Assembly (NCBI RefSeq): GCF_030272615.1
Contig: NC_081412.1
Span: 473,602,157 to 473,666,156 of the forward strand
Source: Cryptomeria japonica
Taxonomy: Eukaryota > Streptophyta > Pinopsida > Cupressales > Cupressaceae
Direction: 5' to 3'
Length of the DNA: 64,000 nucleotides
Shown here: positions 35,225-47,219 of the stretch, piece after piece
How positions within the stretch are numbered: position 1 is the stretch's first letter
Layout: each line of letters opens with the position of its first letter
Notes under the pieces: model-generated
What the model was told of the DNA's origin: nothing
What the model saw: the letters and a program-made list of their open reading frames with translations, nothing else
The model's database searches: none
Program-made: the position numbers and the translations under genes

Positions 35225-38200
35225 CTTTTGCCTAATTGATAATTCTACACATGTGGTAGAAATAGATGTTGTGGTTATAAATTCTTTACTTTTTGATCAT
35301 AATACTCAAGTGGGAAAGGGGCTATCAGAGTGTGGGTTGTTAGATAGGCAGGATGCTTTAGTCAATACAGAGCCTCTTATTACAATTGAAAATTGCCACA
35401 CCATGGAGAGTTATCTGTTTCATTGTTTGTAGTTCAGAATTATCAGAAGGAGAAAGAAGTCTTAAGGTATGTGCAGCCAAGTCCACAGATTGTATCAGAG
35501 GATACAAAGTCTCCTATTAAAGTCTCCATCGTCCCAACCCCATTAACCTCATCTATAGTGAATCTAGTAAAAAAGACTAAGGGTAAAGGTAAGAGAACCA
35601 TCAAGTGTAAGAAGACGAAAGGGGAAATTAACGTAGAGATTCAAACTACTTTAGATGAGATTATTAGATTGTGAAGAGCCTGCTGCTCTTCACGAAACCT
35701 ATGGATATTATTACATAGAATTCTAGGGGCCTCAATACCCCTAGCAAACAGTGCCTCATCAAATCCCAAATTGAGGCAAGTGGTGCAGATATAGTTTTAT
35801 TTTAGGAGACTATATTTTTGGAGAATGAGAATTTGCAGTCTTTTAGCAACTAGAAAAAATGGAAGTACGTAACCTTGTTCCCACTGGGTGCCTCAGAGGA
35901 TTGGCTGTTTTATAGAAAGGTAATGATATTTAGATTAACAAAGTAGCAGTCAAAGAAAACTTCATCCAAGTTCAAATTTCTTGTTTCAATGTTTGTTTTC
36001 AGCTCATTAATGTTTATGGTCGTACATTTGCTATAGAAAAAAGATGGTTTGGGAATCCTTTTCATCACTTTTGGTATCTTATCTAGAGGATCCCTTTATT
36101 GTGGGTGGAGATTTTAATGCATTATTATCTCTTATGGATAAGATAGGAGAAATTATTCCACCTTTAAAAATGATGCAGGATTTTAATGAGTTTGTTCTTT
36201 CTAATGGCAATGTGACATGGACCAATAGAAGGGTAATTTTTAAACATATTGCAGAGATTTTAGATAGATTCTTTTTTAATCTTCAATGGTCAACATATTT
36301 TCGTTCCTATGTGTTAGAAATATTGCCTCTATCAGGTTTAGACCAATTTCCCTTGTTTCTCTCAGTTTCTTTTATACCTCTTCAAATTATGAGAAAGACA
36401 TCATTTATGTTCAAAAAAAGTGGTTCATAGATCCAACCTTTCTCCCCCTTCTTAGAAACAGGTGGCATAATGCTCCCTTGAAGTTGGGCCAGGAATGTTT
36501 CAACTCTATAAGAAGATTAAGTTTCTAAAATCACAAATTCGAGGGTAGAATTATGAATTGTTTAAGAATATTTTTTGCTTCTAAATATGATTTGAAACTT
36601 TAGTTCTTAAGGATCAATGAAGAAGTTATTAAAAATGGTTTGAATGATCAATCATTTGTAATTCAATGTCTTCTCTAAAAATAGTTAAAGGAAGTGTTAT
36701 GTAGAGAGGAGATTTATTGGCAGCAAAAATCTAGGGAAATGTGGCTACAAGAAGGGGACAAAAATACAAAGTTCTTCTATTCATCTACCAAAATGAGAAG
36801 TGATTCAAACAACATCTCTCACATTAAAATAATATAGGAGATAAATTGAGAGATAAAGATAAGATTCACCATGAAGAAGTTTGTTTCTTCTTCAATGTTT
36901 TCACAACTCTATTTGGATATGGAGAAGATTGTTAACTCCCCAACAATATTCCCTAGTTGATTCCAAACCAAGACAATTTGGATTTTCTAGCCCCTTTTTC
37001 TATGGATGAAATCAGATAGGTAGTATTTTCTATTTCCCTAGATAAAGCTTCGGTACCGAATGGGTTTACTGCTTTGTTTTTTCTAAAATGTTGTGATTCT
37101 CAATATTTAAGGTGATTCTATGAACATTATGTCTACATTTAAAAACTTTGAAGCACCAGAATGGATGGCAAAGTATATCCTTCAGGAGGCTTGGAGTTTG
37201 CTTCAATTTTTTTTTATCATTTTCAAATTATCCATTGTTTTAGTGAAACCAATAAGATTGCAAACATTTTACCAAATAGAAGATGTCACTTGCTATAAGT
37301 GGATGTTTTATTTAAGGATTTTGGTATTACGATTGATGCAGAGTTAGAGGTTGTAGTGAAATATTATTCCAGTTGAAACAAAAAGTTAATAGTATGGTTT
37401 TCTTGAGGCTTCTCGAATTATGAGGGTCTAGTTTTAATACATTTTTTGAGGAGTTGTAGGTTCAGTTGTAGATTATTTTGGTGTGGGATATTTTTCTCTT
37501 CCAGATCACTTAGAATTTACTAAGATGGAGTTAGTATGTATTATTTCATCACGAGCTTCAGTATTGCGTCTATTTTAGGGTGCCCTATTTCATAGTTAAA
37601 TTATAGTCATCTACTTCAGAATTCACATTGAGAATCATTGTTTGGGAAATCATGGAAATCTTGATATTCTAAGCTTCTGCTTTGATCAATATAGCAATTA
37701 ATACCTTTCTACTCTGGCCCCTTTTTTATGTGGCTTCTTTAGATCACCATTTTCATTATTTTTGCTTAGGTGTTCATGTTTTTGGTGCTAAATATTTAAT
37801 TGTGTGTGTCTTAGTGTGTATATGAAGAATGTTGTTTAGGACTACATTATATAATACATTTTTTAGGAGGTGTTATTGAATTTTTTCGTACTTCATAATC
37901 TTGTTCTGTCCTAGATCCTTATATCCAGAATTATATGTCTAGGCAACGATCCTAGGCAATACAACAATATAAGTGCACAACTTGATGCTAAAAATATTAA
38001 CATGGTGGATGAAGAATTCTATTTTTATTCATTCAGATTGGTATTTTATGGTCCTGTTTTGGTTTGGGCTCTTTCCTTTCTATCTTTCATATGCCCCTAT
38101 CCATATTGTTTAGCACAAGGAGGTGGTTGTTTAGTGGTATTTTTGGTTTATCATTAGATCTTGTATCTGATGTATTTGGTTCCTTCTTGATTGGGACTAT

Positions 38201-38301
38201 GTTATTTCCTTTATGCTTCTTGTTCCTATACTCTCTTGTATATTTCTTATTATATTAATATAATTAGAGGCTTAATCTCCCTTTATTAAAAAAAAAAAAA
38301 A
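35225..38301 (+). mobile_element. L1-type LINE, internally deleted, with poly(A) tail
   Basis: The end of ORF1 is basic (35,393-35,674, KKTKGKGKRTIKCKKTKGE). The endonuclease begins at about 35,703 (NSRGLNTPSKQCLIKSQIEA) and includes PFIVGGDFNALLSLMDKIG, NGNVTWTNRR and LDRFFFN, i.e. the APE-type GDFN and TW motifs. The start of RT is seen near 37,010 (SISLDKASVPNGFTALFFLK), then at about 37,100 the sequence jumps to the end of RNase H (GDSMNIMSTFKNFEAPEWMA, then ETNKIANILPNR). All core RT motifs are missing. A 3' untranslated region of about 0.9 kb ends in a poly(A) run at 38,288-38,301. Stops and frameshifts are common. The 5' limit is uncertain. Confidence 0.85.
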
Positions 38302-39510
38302 GAATATTTCAAACTCCACTTTAGATAGTTTGACAATTTTTAATTATGAGAATCCTCATGGTTTGTAAGATATATAAACTAAAAAAAGAACTTTAGAAAA
38401 TTCTTGCTAGAAAATATTTAAATTCAATTATGATTTTTTAGATTAAGTTCATTTATTGGTTCTTTTAGCTTAGCTTCCATTGAGCTTATTTAAGCTCCTC
38501 ATGATTTTAATTTAGTTCTCCTCAATTTAGCATAGGGCATCTTTGTGCTTTTTATGAAGCACATCATTAAGCACTTTAATTTTATTTTATAGTCTTTACT
38601 TTTGAATAATATAACATTATTTTGCGTTTCTCTCATTTGTGGAAGCGTTGTTCATTTATTGTTTGAAATTGCAGGTTCTTGTGTTGCAAAATTCAACACG
38701 GTATCAAAGAATTTTTTTTTGAAATACTCTTCTCAAGATTTTGAGGGTTTCTTTTCTCAAAAGAATTCTAGGGTCACAAATTTTCCTTTTTTATGTAGAT
38801 TCAAAAGTAGGAATGTTATTCAAGGTGAGTTCTAGAGGTTAGCAAAATTTTTGGTCCCATTGGGGTGAAATGGACCGCACCATCATGTCTACAACATAGA
38901 AAAACCTAAGGATCCATATAGTTGTACAATATATACATAGGGATCGACCAAACTCAAGGTGCAAGTGTAAAAAATAGTGTAGGTGAATTGGTTTATAAAC
39001 TAAAATTAAAGGGGTGATTTCCTTTTAAAAGGCAATTTTTTTTAACAAAGGGAGGGAATTTATTTTTAGGCACCATCTTATCTTGTACACTTGTGCATGC
39101 AGATGATACATGTTTTGTGGCAACCAACTATCAATATTTGGCGATTAAATTTTTTAATAAAAGGGTTAGTGTCAAATCTAGTTGGAAACTCAATTTTGAT
39201 ACCCTCCAAAATCAGCAATGCCTTCTCTTTCAAGAGCTAGACCTCCCATTGATGTTGCCTCCTTTTTAGAGCATCTAGCTTCAAGAAAATGCATTGGTTT
39301 TTTATTGGACTAGAAACTATTCCTCTTCTAGCTGGAGACTACCCTGTTTGGTTGCACCCACCCCTTTTGGCAAGTGTTAAATAAAATATAGGCATATTTT
39401 TTTTACTTATGGCACTTGCCATTTAGACAAAATTGACTATTTTTAGCTACGTGTTGGTATGTGGCAACTAATGATGCAACTACTATACACTCATTGGACA
39501 GAGGAGTCAG
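38302..39510. other. Anonymous region between the LINE tail and the copia LTR
   Basis: AT-rich sequence. A short frame at 38,602-38,835 is not recognised. Nothing else is supported. Confidence 0.4.
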
Positions 39511-39513
39511 CCT

Positions 39514-39915
39514 GAAGGGCCCCCATAATGGGGAGAATTGATCCCCCCAAAATTTTATCCTACATGTACAAGAATACAAGAATATGAGGAGTACAATAGT
39601 ACAAGTACAAGGAAAAGATTAAGAGAATATTATTTTAGGGTTAGGGTTAATTTTGTTGACCAACTTTGTAGGTTGCCCTAAAAATTGCATGTTATAAGCG
39701 GCTAGAATGAAAAAGGCATTGTAATGGTATTGTGATGTTTTACTAGATAATGAGAAAAGATTGGACGATTGTGTTATGTGAATGTAGCCCGTATTGGGTG
39801 GACCATTTTAAAACTCAATGTTATTTATGTTGTGTATTTTTCTCCGTCTTTGCGTATATGAATCTTCATATAATTATTAATTTATGTTTTTCCTAGATCT
39901 GCCTAAACTATAACA
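39514..39915 (+). repeat. Ty1/copia 5' LTR (start approximate)
   Basis: The end is fixed by the PBS: the LTR ends ...CTAAACTATAACA. The start is a guess near TGGGGAGAATTGATCC. No 3' LTR is present in the window, because the element is truncated at 43,197. Confidence 0.45.
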
Positions 39916-39917
39916 AT

Positions 39918-39930
39918 TGGTATTAGAGTC
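39918..39930 (+). other. Copia primer-binding site
   Basis: TGGTATTAGAGTC, two to three bases after the inferred LTR end, resembles the initiator Met tRNA complement used by plant copia elements (TGGTATCAGAGC). Confidence 0.85.
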
Positions 39931-39977
39931 ATGCATTTTTTTAAATTGGCAAGGACTTTCAAATTTGAGTGGGAGAG

Positions 39978-40620
39978 ATGGAAGAAACCAAATTCAAGGT
40001 TGAGAAGTTCAACAACTAGAATTATCACTTATGGAAAATGTAGATGGAGGATTACTTGTATCAAAAGGATCTGTGGTGGCCATTGGAAGGAAAGACAAAG
40101 AAACTGACCACGATGTCAGATAAAGATTGGGATATTCTAGACAGAAAGACACTAGGGACCATTTGGTTGTGCTTTGCAGCATTTGTAGCATTCAATATTT
40201 CCAAATCAACAATGACTCAAACCTTGAGCCAAACACTGGCTAAATTGTATGAGGAATCCTTAGCTTCAAATAAGGTATTTCTGTTGAATCATTTATTTAA
40301 TATGAAAATGAGTGAAGAAGGATATGTAGCAGATCATTTAATTGAGTTTAATACAGTTACTAGCTAATTGTCTTCTATAAAATTTAACTTTGACAAAGAG
40401 GTTAGGGCTCTCTTAATTTTATGTTCTTTGCCAGAAAATTGGAATAGCTTGGTTATGGCTGTAATTTACTATATCTCTGGTACAAACACTTTGAAATTTA
40501 ATGATGTTGTTGGTGTTATCCTAAGTGAGGAAATGCGATGGAAAAGTATAGGTGAGACTTAAACATCACCAAGTACTATTTTGAATGTAGAGAATAGGGG
40601 AAGATCAAAGAATAGTTTAC
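39978..40620 (+). pseudogene. Ty1/copia gag
   Basis: ATG at 39,978 starts MEETKFKVEKFNN, followed by a stop where plant copia Gag continues to NYHLWKM, then MEDYLYQKDLWWPLEG, LCFAAFVAFNISKSTMTQTL, LAKLYEESLASNKVFLLNHL and LSSIKFNFDKEVRALLILCS, the order of the UBN2-type gag domain. Several stops break the frame (for example near 40,018 and 40,365). The zinc knuckle and the protease are not seen; sequence between 40,620 and 41,090 gives only scattered protease-region matches, so part is deleted or too decayed. Confidence 0.9.
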
Positions 40621-41089
40621 AAGTAATAGTTTACAAGATGCCTTAATTCTATGTTTAGATAATGTTAATTATTCTTGGGTAATATATTTAGAGGTTTCAT
40701 TTCATGCCACAACCCATAGATTTTTTCTTTCTAGATTATGTTCAAGGTGATTTTGGACAGGTATACTTTGGTGATGATGAGCCCTGCCAGATTGTTTGAA
40801 AATGCAAGATAAAAATCAAGTCGTAGAATGGAAATAACTGGCTGTTGAAGGAGGTAAGGCATGTCCCTAATTTAAGAAGAAATTTAATTTCTCCAAGACA
40901 ACTAGGAAGTGAAGGTTGCATAGTTACTTTTACAGACAATATTTGGAAGGTCACTAAAGGTGCATTAGTAGTAGCTAAAGGTGTAAAGGTAGGCACATAG
41001 TATTTGTGTACTAGTAATACTTATTCTGCCTTAGTTGATACAAAAAAATTAATTCTAGGGACAACTACAATAGATATTGCAAAAATATA

Positions 41090-41800
41090 TATAAAATTGT
41101 GGCACCATAGTCTTGGGCACATTGGTGAGAAAGGGATGAAAATCCTTCACTCTATATTTGCCAGGATTGAAGTAGATTGATTTAGAGTTCTATGAAAACC
41201 GTGTTTATGGTAAATAGAAGAGAGTTAAATTTCTCAAGGTTGGGAAAGAGAAGAAGAGTGAGAAGTTAGAGCTTGTGCATTTAGATGCATGGGGATCAGC
41301 TCAGGTATCATCTCTTGGTGGCTCTTGTTATTATGTTATTTTTATAGATGATGCAACTAGGGAAACATGGGCGTATTTCCTAAAAGAGAAATAAGATGCT
41401 TTTGAAACTTTTAAGAAATTGAAAGCTTTGGTTGAGAATTAGATAGGAAAAAAGTTGAAGTGTCTCAGATTTAATAATGAAGTGATTATTGGAGAAAATT
41501 ATTTGTGGATTATTGTTCTTACAATGAAATCCGAAGGTAGAAGATGGTTCTAGGAACCCCACAAGAAATTGTGTTTGAGAGAATGAAGAGGACCATCATG
41601 GAGAATGAGATTTCATGCTATACTACCCCTACATTTATGGGCAGATGTTGTACATATTATTGTTTATTTGATAAATAGAGGACCTTCAAATCCTTTGGAT
41701 GGTGGCATTCAAGAGGAGTTATGGACTTTTAAAAAGGTAAATTATTCTTTTATGAAAACCTTTGGTTTTGACGCTTTTGTCCATATTGAAAAATAGAACA
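41090..41800 (+). pseudogene. Ty1/copia integrase
   Basis: The GAG-pre-integrase motif LWHHSLGHIGEKGMKILHS (41,096 on) is followed by the integrase core with LVHLDAWGSAQVSSLGGSCY and VIFIDDATRETWAYFLKEK, the first two catalytic aspartates in context. A gap around 41,540 removes the segment carrying the catalytic glutamate. Then LPLHLWADVVHIIVYLINRG and FGFDAFVHIEK mark the end of the core. Multiple frameshifts make it inactive. Confidence 0.9.
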
Positions 41801-42239
41801 AAACCAAGCTTGATGATAAATCTAAAAAAGTATACCTTCATTGGATATGGAATGGATGACTTTGGTTATTGATTATGAGATTTTCAAAATCACAAAATAT
41901 GTAGAAATAGAGATGTTATAATCAATGAGAAGGTCATGTATAAAGAACATATGTAGGAATAGAAGTATGAATGGGTCCAAAAGGAATATGTGGTGCTAGA
42001 TGAGATTCTTGAGAATAAAATGCTATTGCTAACTAATACTCAGCAACAAAAAAATATCCCATAGACTCCTACAAGTGTTAGAAGACGTTCTACAAGGTTA
42101 AGTGGTCCTCCTGAAATATTTTCTCCATCTTTGTATTTTATTTTATTAACTAATTCTAGTGAACTTGAATGATATAAAGAAGCAATGCAGGTGGATGCCA
42201 AATAGTAGTGGGAGCTAGGCATGAAAGAGAAAATGGATT

Positions 42240-43197
42240 CCTTGTTGCAAAATTAGACATGGGACTTAGTCCCATTACCTGTAGGAAAAAGAGCCTTGCC
42301 AAATAAATGGGTTTATAGGATGAAAGGGGAGGATGGAGGATAAAATAGATATAAGGCTAGACTCATGGTAAAAGGATTTGCACAGAAAAAGGATATAGAT
42401 TTTGATGAAATATTTTCTCCAATTGTAAAAATGACTTTAGTTAGAGTTGTTCTAGATCTTGTGGATGCAATAGGCTTGCTCTTGAACAACTAGATGTTAA
42501 AACAACCTTTTTACATGGGGATTCGGAGGAGGAAATCTACATGCAACAACCATATGGACATGAGATCAAAGGTAAGAAGGAATTAGCGTGCAAGTTGAAG
42601 AAGAGTCTGTATGGCCTAAAACAAGCACTCCGAAAATGATATTTGAAATTTTATAGTTTCATGGTTGAATAATGTTATTACAGATGTCATTTTGATAATA
42701 GTGTTTATTTTAAGAGATTAGATAATTGCTGTTATATTATCTTGTTACTTTATGTTGATGACATGCTTGTTGTTGGGTCTAACATGCAACATATAAATGA
42801 ACTTAAACAAAAAATATCAAAGTCTTTTTCTATCAAGGATTTGGGTGCAGCCAAGAAAATCCTTTGTATGAGGATTTCATGAGATAGGAAAAATAGAACA
42901 TTTTGTTACAAAGTGAATATATAAAGAAGGTGTTGGAAATATTTAACATGCAAAATGCAAAAGTAGTTGGTACACTTTTGGCTAGTCATTTCAAATTGAC
43001 TATTTAAAGAGACGTCTCCAAAGACATAGGAAGAGGTAAATAAAATGTTGAACATTTTGTATTCATCACCTATTGGAAGTGTTATGTATGTTATGGTATG
43101 CAAATGGCCAAATATTTCACATATAATGGGAGTTGTGAGTAGGTATATGTGCAATCTAGGAATGGACCATTAGAATGTTGTCAAATGGATTCTCAAT
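42240..43197 (+). pseudogene. Ty1/copia reverse transcriptase and start of RNase H
   Basis: Motifs in order: [66 protein letters not shown] with a stop in place of the usual Trp (42,637-42,639), LLLYVDDMLVVGS (catalytic YVDD at about 42,751), then LGAAKKILCMRIS and the linker to VKWIL. Copia sequence ends sharply at about 43,197 without RNase H or a 3' LTR. From 42,841 onwards this sequence is shared with the left end of the window, which shows that the left block copy derives from the same broken element. Confidence 0.92.
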
Positions 43198-43239
43198 CAA
43201 GTCAAGATCAAGATCCTGAAACCTTATCATTCCATCCAA

Positions 43240-43566
43240 TTGTTGACCGAGAGTCCATCCTCCATCCATCCAAATAACCTTTATATAATTCCTATCCATC
43301 CATGCATTCATTTCCCTGTACAAAGAATTTGGATGCCAATCATAAAATTCATATGTCTAGCAATCCACATGTATTCAAGGATCAACATGTACAGTCTAAT
43401 CGACATGTCAAAACAAAGAAAAAATATGATCCAAAAAGAAAAACAAAAATTCAAAAGACCACAAAGGCTCGCTGAGAAAAAGAAAGAAAACTCAAAAGAT
43501 ATATGGGTTCCTAAATCCCTTGTGCAAGCAATGTGTTCCAAGGGACCAAAAAATAATGAAAAATAA
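43240..43566 (+). pseudogene. Retroelement-derived frame with WVPK motif, right copy
   Basis: Same as 400-783 but terminated earlier by a stop after the NNEK stretch, so the second WVPK element lies beyond the stop. It differs by a handful of substitutions, including Pro to Leu in RPQRLAEKKKENS. Confidence 0.4.
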
Positions 43567-44140
43567 AAAACCATGTGGGTTCCCAAGTGGCTCCTTGAAG
43601 AACAAAAGCCTATAGAAGCATAAAACTTGGCATCCAAGATTTCTATTCCTCCATCCAAACCTTCCAAATCTATTCCTCCATCACTTCCCTCATCCATTTT
43701 TGGTCCTTATGTACCAAAATCCCTAGCTATTCCTCCATCCAAATCTCAAAATTTGAGATCCACTTTTCCTACATTAGCCCATCACCCCTCAAGGTGTATG
43801 CCAATTCTGATCTTTCTAGCATTTACATCCCCTCAATCCCAATTCTTCGAATACCCTATCCTTTATCCAACACCTCTTTTCCATCCTATCCAATCCTTGG
43901 CCTAAATCCTTAGTTCCATCTCATTTTCATGTCATTATCCTACCAACATATTTGAGCATAAATTTAATAGTCATGTTCCAATTATCAAGGATACTAACTA
44001 AACAATGAGATGCTTGAGTCCTCCTTCCATCCCCTATCATGTGTCCATTTTATGCTAAAAAGTCAAAAATAAAAATAAAAAAGGAAAAAAGTGAAAAAAT
44101 GAAAAATGTGAAAAATAGTAAAGAAAAATAATTCATCCAC

Positions 44141-44400
44141 TGGTGAAAACTTGGTAAACAAGCACCTTGGGAAAGTACCATGATTAAAACCTAGCAAACA
44201 TGCGTCATGTATAATCCATAAACATTTTGCATACCATACTTTGGGGCAGGTTTCATTTATACTATCCTATCATATCCTATTGGCTTGCACTATCCTATCA
44301 CCCTTCATTATCATATTGACCTTCATTATCTTTTCACCCTTCATTATCCTATCATACCCTATCATACTCCTCCATTATCCTATCGTCCCTCATGTCCATA
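44141..44400 (+). repeat. Post-pol short repeats and CCTATCAT repeat, right copy
   Basis: Equivalent to 1,301-1,560. The purine tract here reads TTTGGGGCAGG and one GATGAAAACC unit is changed to GATTAAAACC. Confidence 0.45.
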
Positions 44401-44620
44401 TTTCATTTTCCACCTTTGATCTTGACAAGGATGAGTATCTTCACGACCGTCATGCTTCCTATTCCCGACTTTTAGTCGATCACAACTTTTGGTCTTTATC
44501 CATTTGCTTATTACATCCTTTTATCCATATTCCTTGGCTTACTGCAATGTTCTGTCACTATCCCTTATCTTATCAAAACCTTCAGTCCATATCCCTTATC
44601 GATTTTTGATCTTTCCTGTC

Positions 44621-44930
44621 CTATCCACATCCTATCACCATGCATACACTCCTTTCAGTCGCTTGATCTTGATCTGATATAAGCACATAAAAATGCAAAC
44701 TTAGCTTCAAAATCCTCTTGACATGTCCCTCATGCCATTGCTTTACATTGTCATATCGAGTCTCTTGTCCCATTGCGCAATAGCCCTTGAAAATTGCATC
44801 TGTGTTGTCTCCATAGTAAATGGCCTCTATCTTCCCTCTATCCACTAACATTTCAACAAGCCTATTTATCCATCTATTATATTCATTGCCTTGCTAGACA
44901 GTGGAGGAAAAAATCCCAAAAAATCAAATA
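44621..44930 (-). pseudogene. Unrecognised minus-strand open frame, C fragment, right copy
   Basis: Same frame as 1,790-2,077 with VEMLVDRGKIEAIYYGDNTD and VKQWHEGHVKRILKL. A stop near the start replaces a Tyr codon present in the left copy. Conservation of the frame with mostly single-base changes is noted, but too few differences exist to judge selection. Confidence 0.4.
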
Positions 44931-45215
44931 ATGTCCTGAAAAAGTTCAAAAAAGTCAAATAATGAACAAAAAAATTCAAAAAAATTAAATAATGTCTTGA
45001 AAAATTCAAGAAAATTAAATAATGTCCAAAAAAATTCAAAAAAATCAAATAATGTCCTGAAAAAAATTCAAAAAAATCAAATAATGTCTTGAAAAAATTC
45101 AAAAAAATCAAATAGTGTCCTTAAAAAATCCCCAAAAATAAAATAATGTCCTGAAATAAATTAAAAAACAAATTGAAAAATGTCTTGAAAAAATACAATT
45201 TTTTTTTTTCTTCAT
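44911..45215. repeat. Tandem array, unit about 30 bp, right copy
   Basis: As 2,071-2,335 with about one additional diverged unit (near TGAAATAAATTAAAAAACAA). Confidence 0.9.
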
Positions 45216-45523
45216 AAACCCTAAAAATTGGAAAACATTGAAACCCAAAAATAATTGCGTTTGTTTCATTTCGATAATAAACTATCCCTTTTGTACATAG
45301 ACATACATTTGAGTAGACATCAAACAGAAACACAATAAATATTGCACTTAAACAAAATCACGTATCAACAGATGAACTGTTCAATCAACCAAGCATTCAA
45401 ACTGATCTAAGTTGTCATATCAATCGAATAACATCAACATTATCATCGGTCCTTTGTCAACATTATCATGGTCTTATATGGGGTATTGCATTCCCTGAAA
45501 CTAGACATCATGATCGTCCTTTA

Positions 45524-45847
45524 TCACAACACTACCACTTTGGCAACAAAGATCAGAATGTCTATTTTGACTTGTTTGAATTGGTAAGTTTTATATTTTA
45601 TTGATTTATCTTGGATCATGTTCCTATGTTGCTCAATGATGTCACTGAGTGATTTAGAGTGGTCGGGATGGTTCATTATCATTTTTGGTTTCTGTTTGTT
45701 GTTTGCAGAGTGTTTTGTACCATTCTGGGGCATGTATGTCTTAGGATGTTGTGACTCATTCCTTATCTGCAATGTGTGTTTTATGCAAAGGGATTGCATT
45801 ATCGCCCTGGCCTTCATTGCCATGGTGTGCCACATCCATTTTTCCAT
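45524..45847 (-). pseudogene. Weak minus-strand open frame, right copy
   Basis: Equivalent to 2,651-2,974, 107 codons, open in both copies. No family is recognised. Confidence 0.25.
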
Positions 45848-46477
45848 ATCAAATAAAGGTTTTCACCTACTACTATGCATTAGTGAAAGCAAGTTCTTCT
45901 TCACCTCTAACTCTTCTTTTCTTAATTTCCCCTTACTAGCATTTCTTCTGTCAGTCATGTCAATCGATTTGGTCTAGTACTCTGATTCACCAAAAATATT
46001 TGCATCCTGCATTCATTTGTTAGTACATTTGCATATCATAATCCTTTATTGCATCACAAAATCACTAAAATAAAGCATTTTGCATAACATTATTTATTGC
46101 ATATCATATAAGAGCAAAAATACAAAAACAAGTGCATTGTTAATTCATTGCATCGCATGAAATGTACATAAAGCATCCATACATGGCATCATATAGACAA
46201 TAAATTCACACCATAACATAGTTGCATATCATATATATCATCAAAAGTGTCAGAGTATAAAACTAGACTGTCTGAGTTTGGTATGGCTCACAAGCTAAGT
46301 ACAAATCCAAGTATGTCTAAATCATACTAAGTAACTATGTCCCTATCATTGTGCGGTCCCTCTGTCCTCGTCATGTTTGTCTTGTCTTAAGGATGGATCT
46401 CCTCTTATCCATGGTCCATGGTTTGGCGTATCTGTCCAACAATGGGGCATTACTTTGTTATTTTTTAGGGTTTCATC

Positions 46478-47002
46478 CTAAGGGCTGTATTTACTTGTTT
46501 CACATACAAATTGGGCACATTCATGTCTTATTTTATCCCCTTTAGGTCTCCTTTTCCCTAGGATTCCATTGGTTTCATTGACAAGTTTTTCCTCTTGTGC
46601 GACTCGCTCAAAACCTATCTTTAGGCACTTATGTACTTGTGTAGCCTCAACCTGCACTTGTGCCTCATGGACCTGTGCTTGTGCATAACACACAAGTGTG
46701 GATCCATCTCTCACAAGTGCAGATTCATCCTACATAGGCACAATTCTTCTGTCTATGCTTCGAAACATCCCTTGCAATGTCATAAAAGTGCCTGCTATTG
46801 ACCAAAAGTAAAACATGGGTTTTTCAGGCCCTTCCCCATCCTCTTCTATTATCTGATCATCTATAGGTATGTGTACATTTCCCAAGGTAGTCCTCCATTG
46901 GAATGATTGCCATCTTTCTATAATATCTTTTGTAATTCTTGTATCTTGTGCATCCGGTCTCCAATTTGTTTTCCATTTGCACCAGTGGCTTTGTCTTGTC
47001 AT
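46478..47002 (-). pseudogene. Unrecognised minus-strand protein, N fragment, right copy
   Basis: A single minus-strand frame of about 175 codons with one internal TAG at about 46,730. Before the stop: IERWQSFQWRTTLGNVHIPI, then EEDGEGPEKPMFYFWSIAGT and MFRSIDRRIVPM. After it: DESALVRDGSTLVCYAQAQV and RRPKGDKIRHECAQFVCE. The sequence upstream in the same frame (LDDDKDIYMIYTPSRNCPKK) suggests a longer gene. No known retroelement domain (gag, protease, RT, integrase) is recognised. It is antisense to the LTR-element tail it lies in. The extra antisense ORF of Tat-lineage gypsy elements is the closest precedent I know, but I cannot demonstrate homology. Confidence 0.5.
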
Positions 47003-47219
47003 TGTCGATCAATTGGCATCTTTTCTAGATTTTTTTGGACAATTCCTTGAGGGGGTATATATCATACATATATCCTTGTCATCGTCTAGGGCATATATCT
47101 TATTTGTTCTTTGAAACAATGCTCAAAATTGTATTGTCTCAAAGAGGGGAAAAACGGAGGCATCTGAAAATGGTCAACACTTGCGGCACTATAATTTAAC
47201 ATATCTGCGTTACCTTCTT

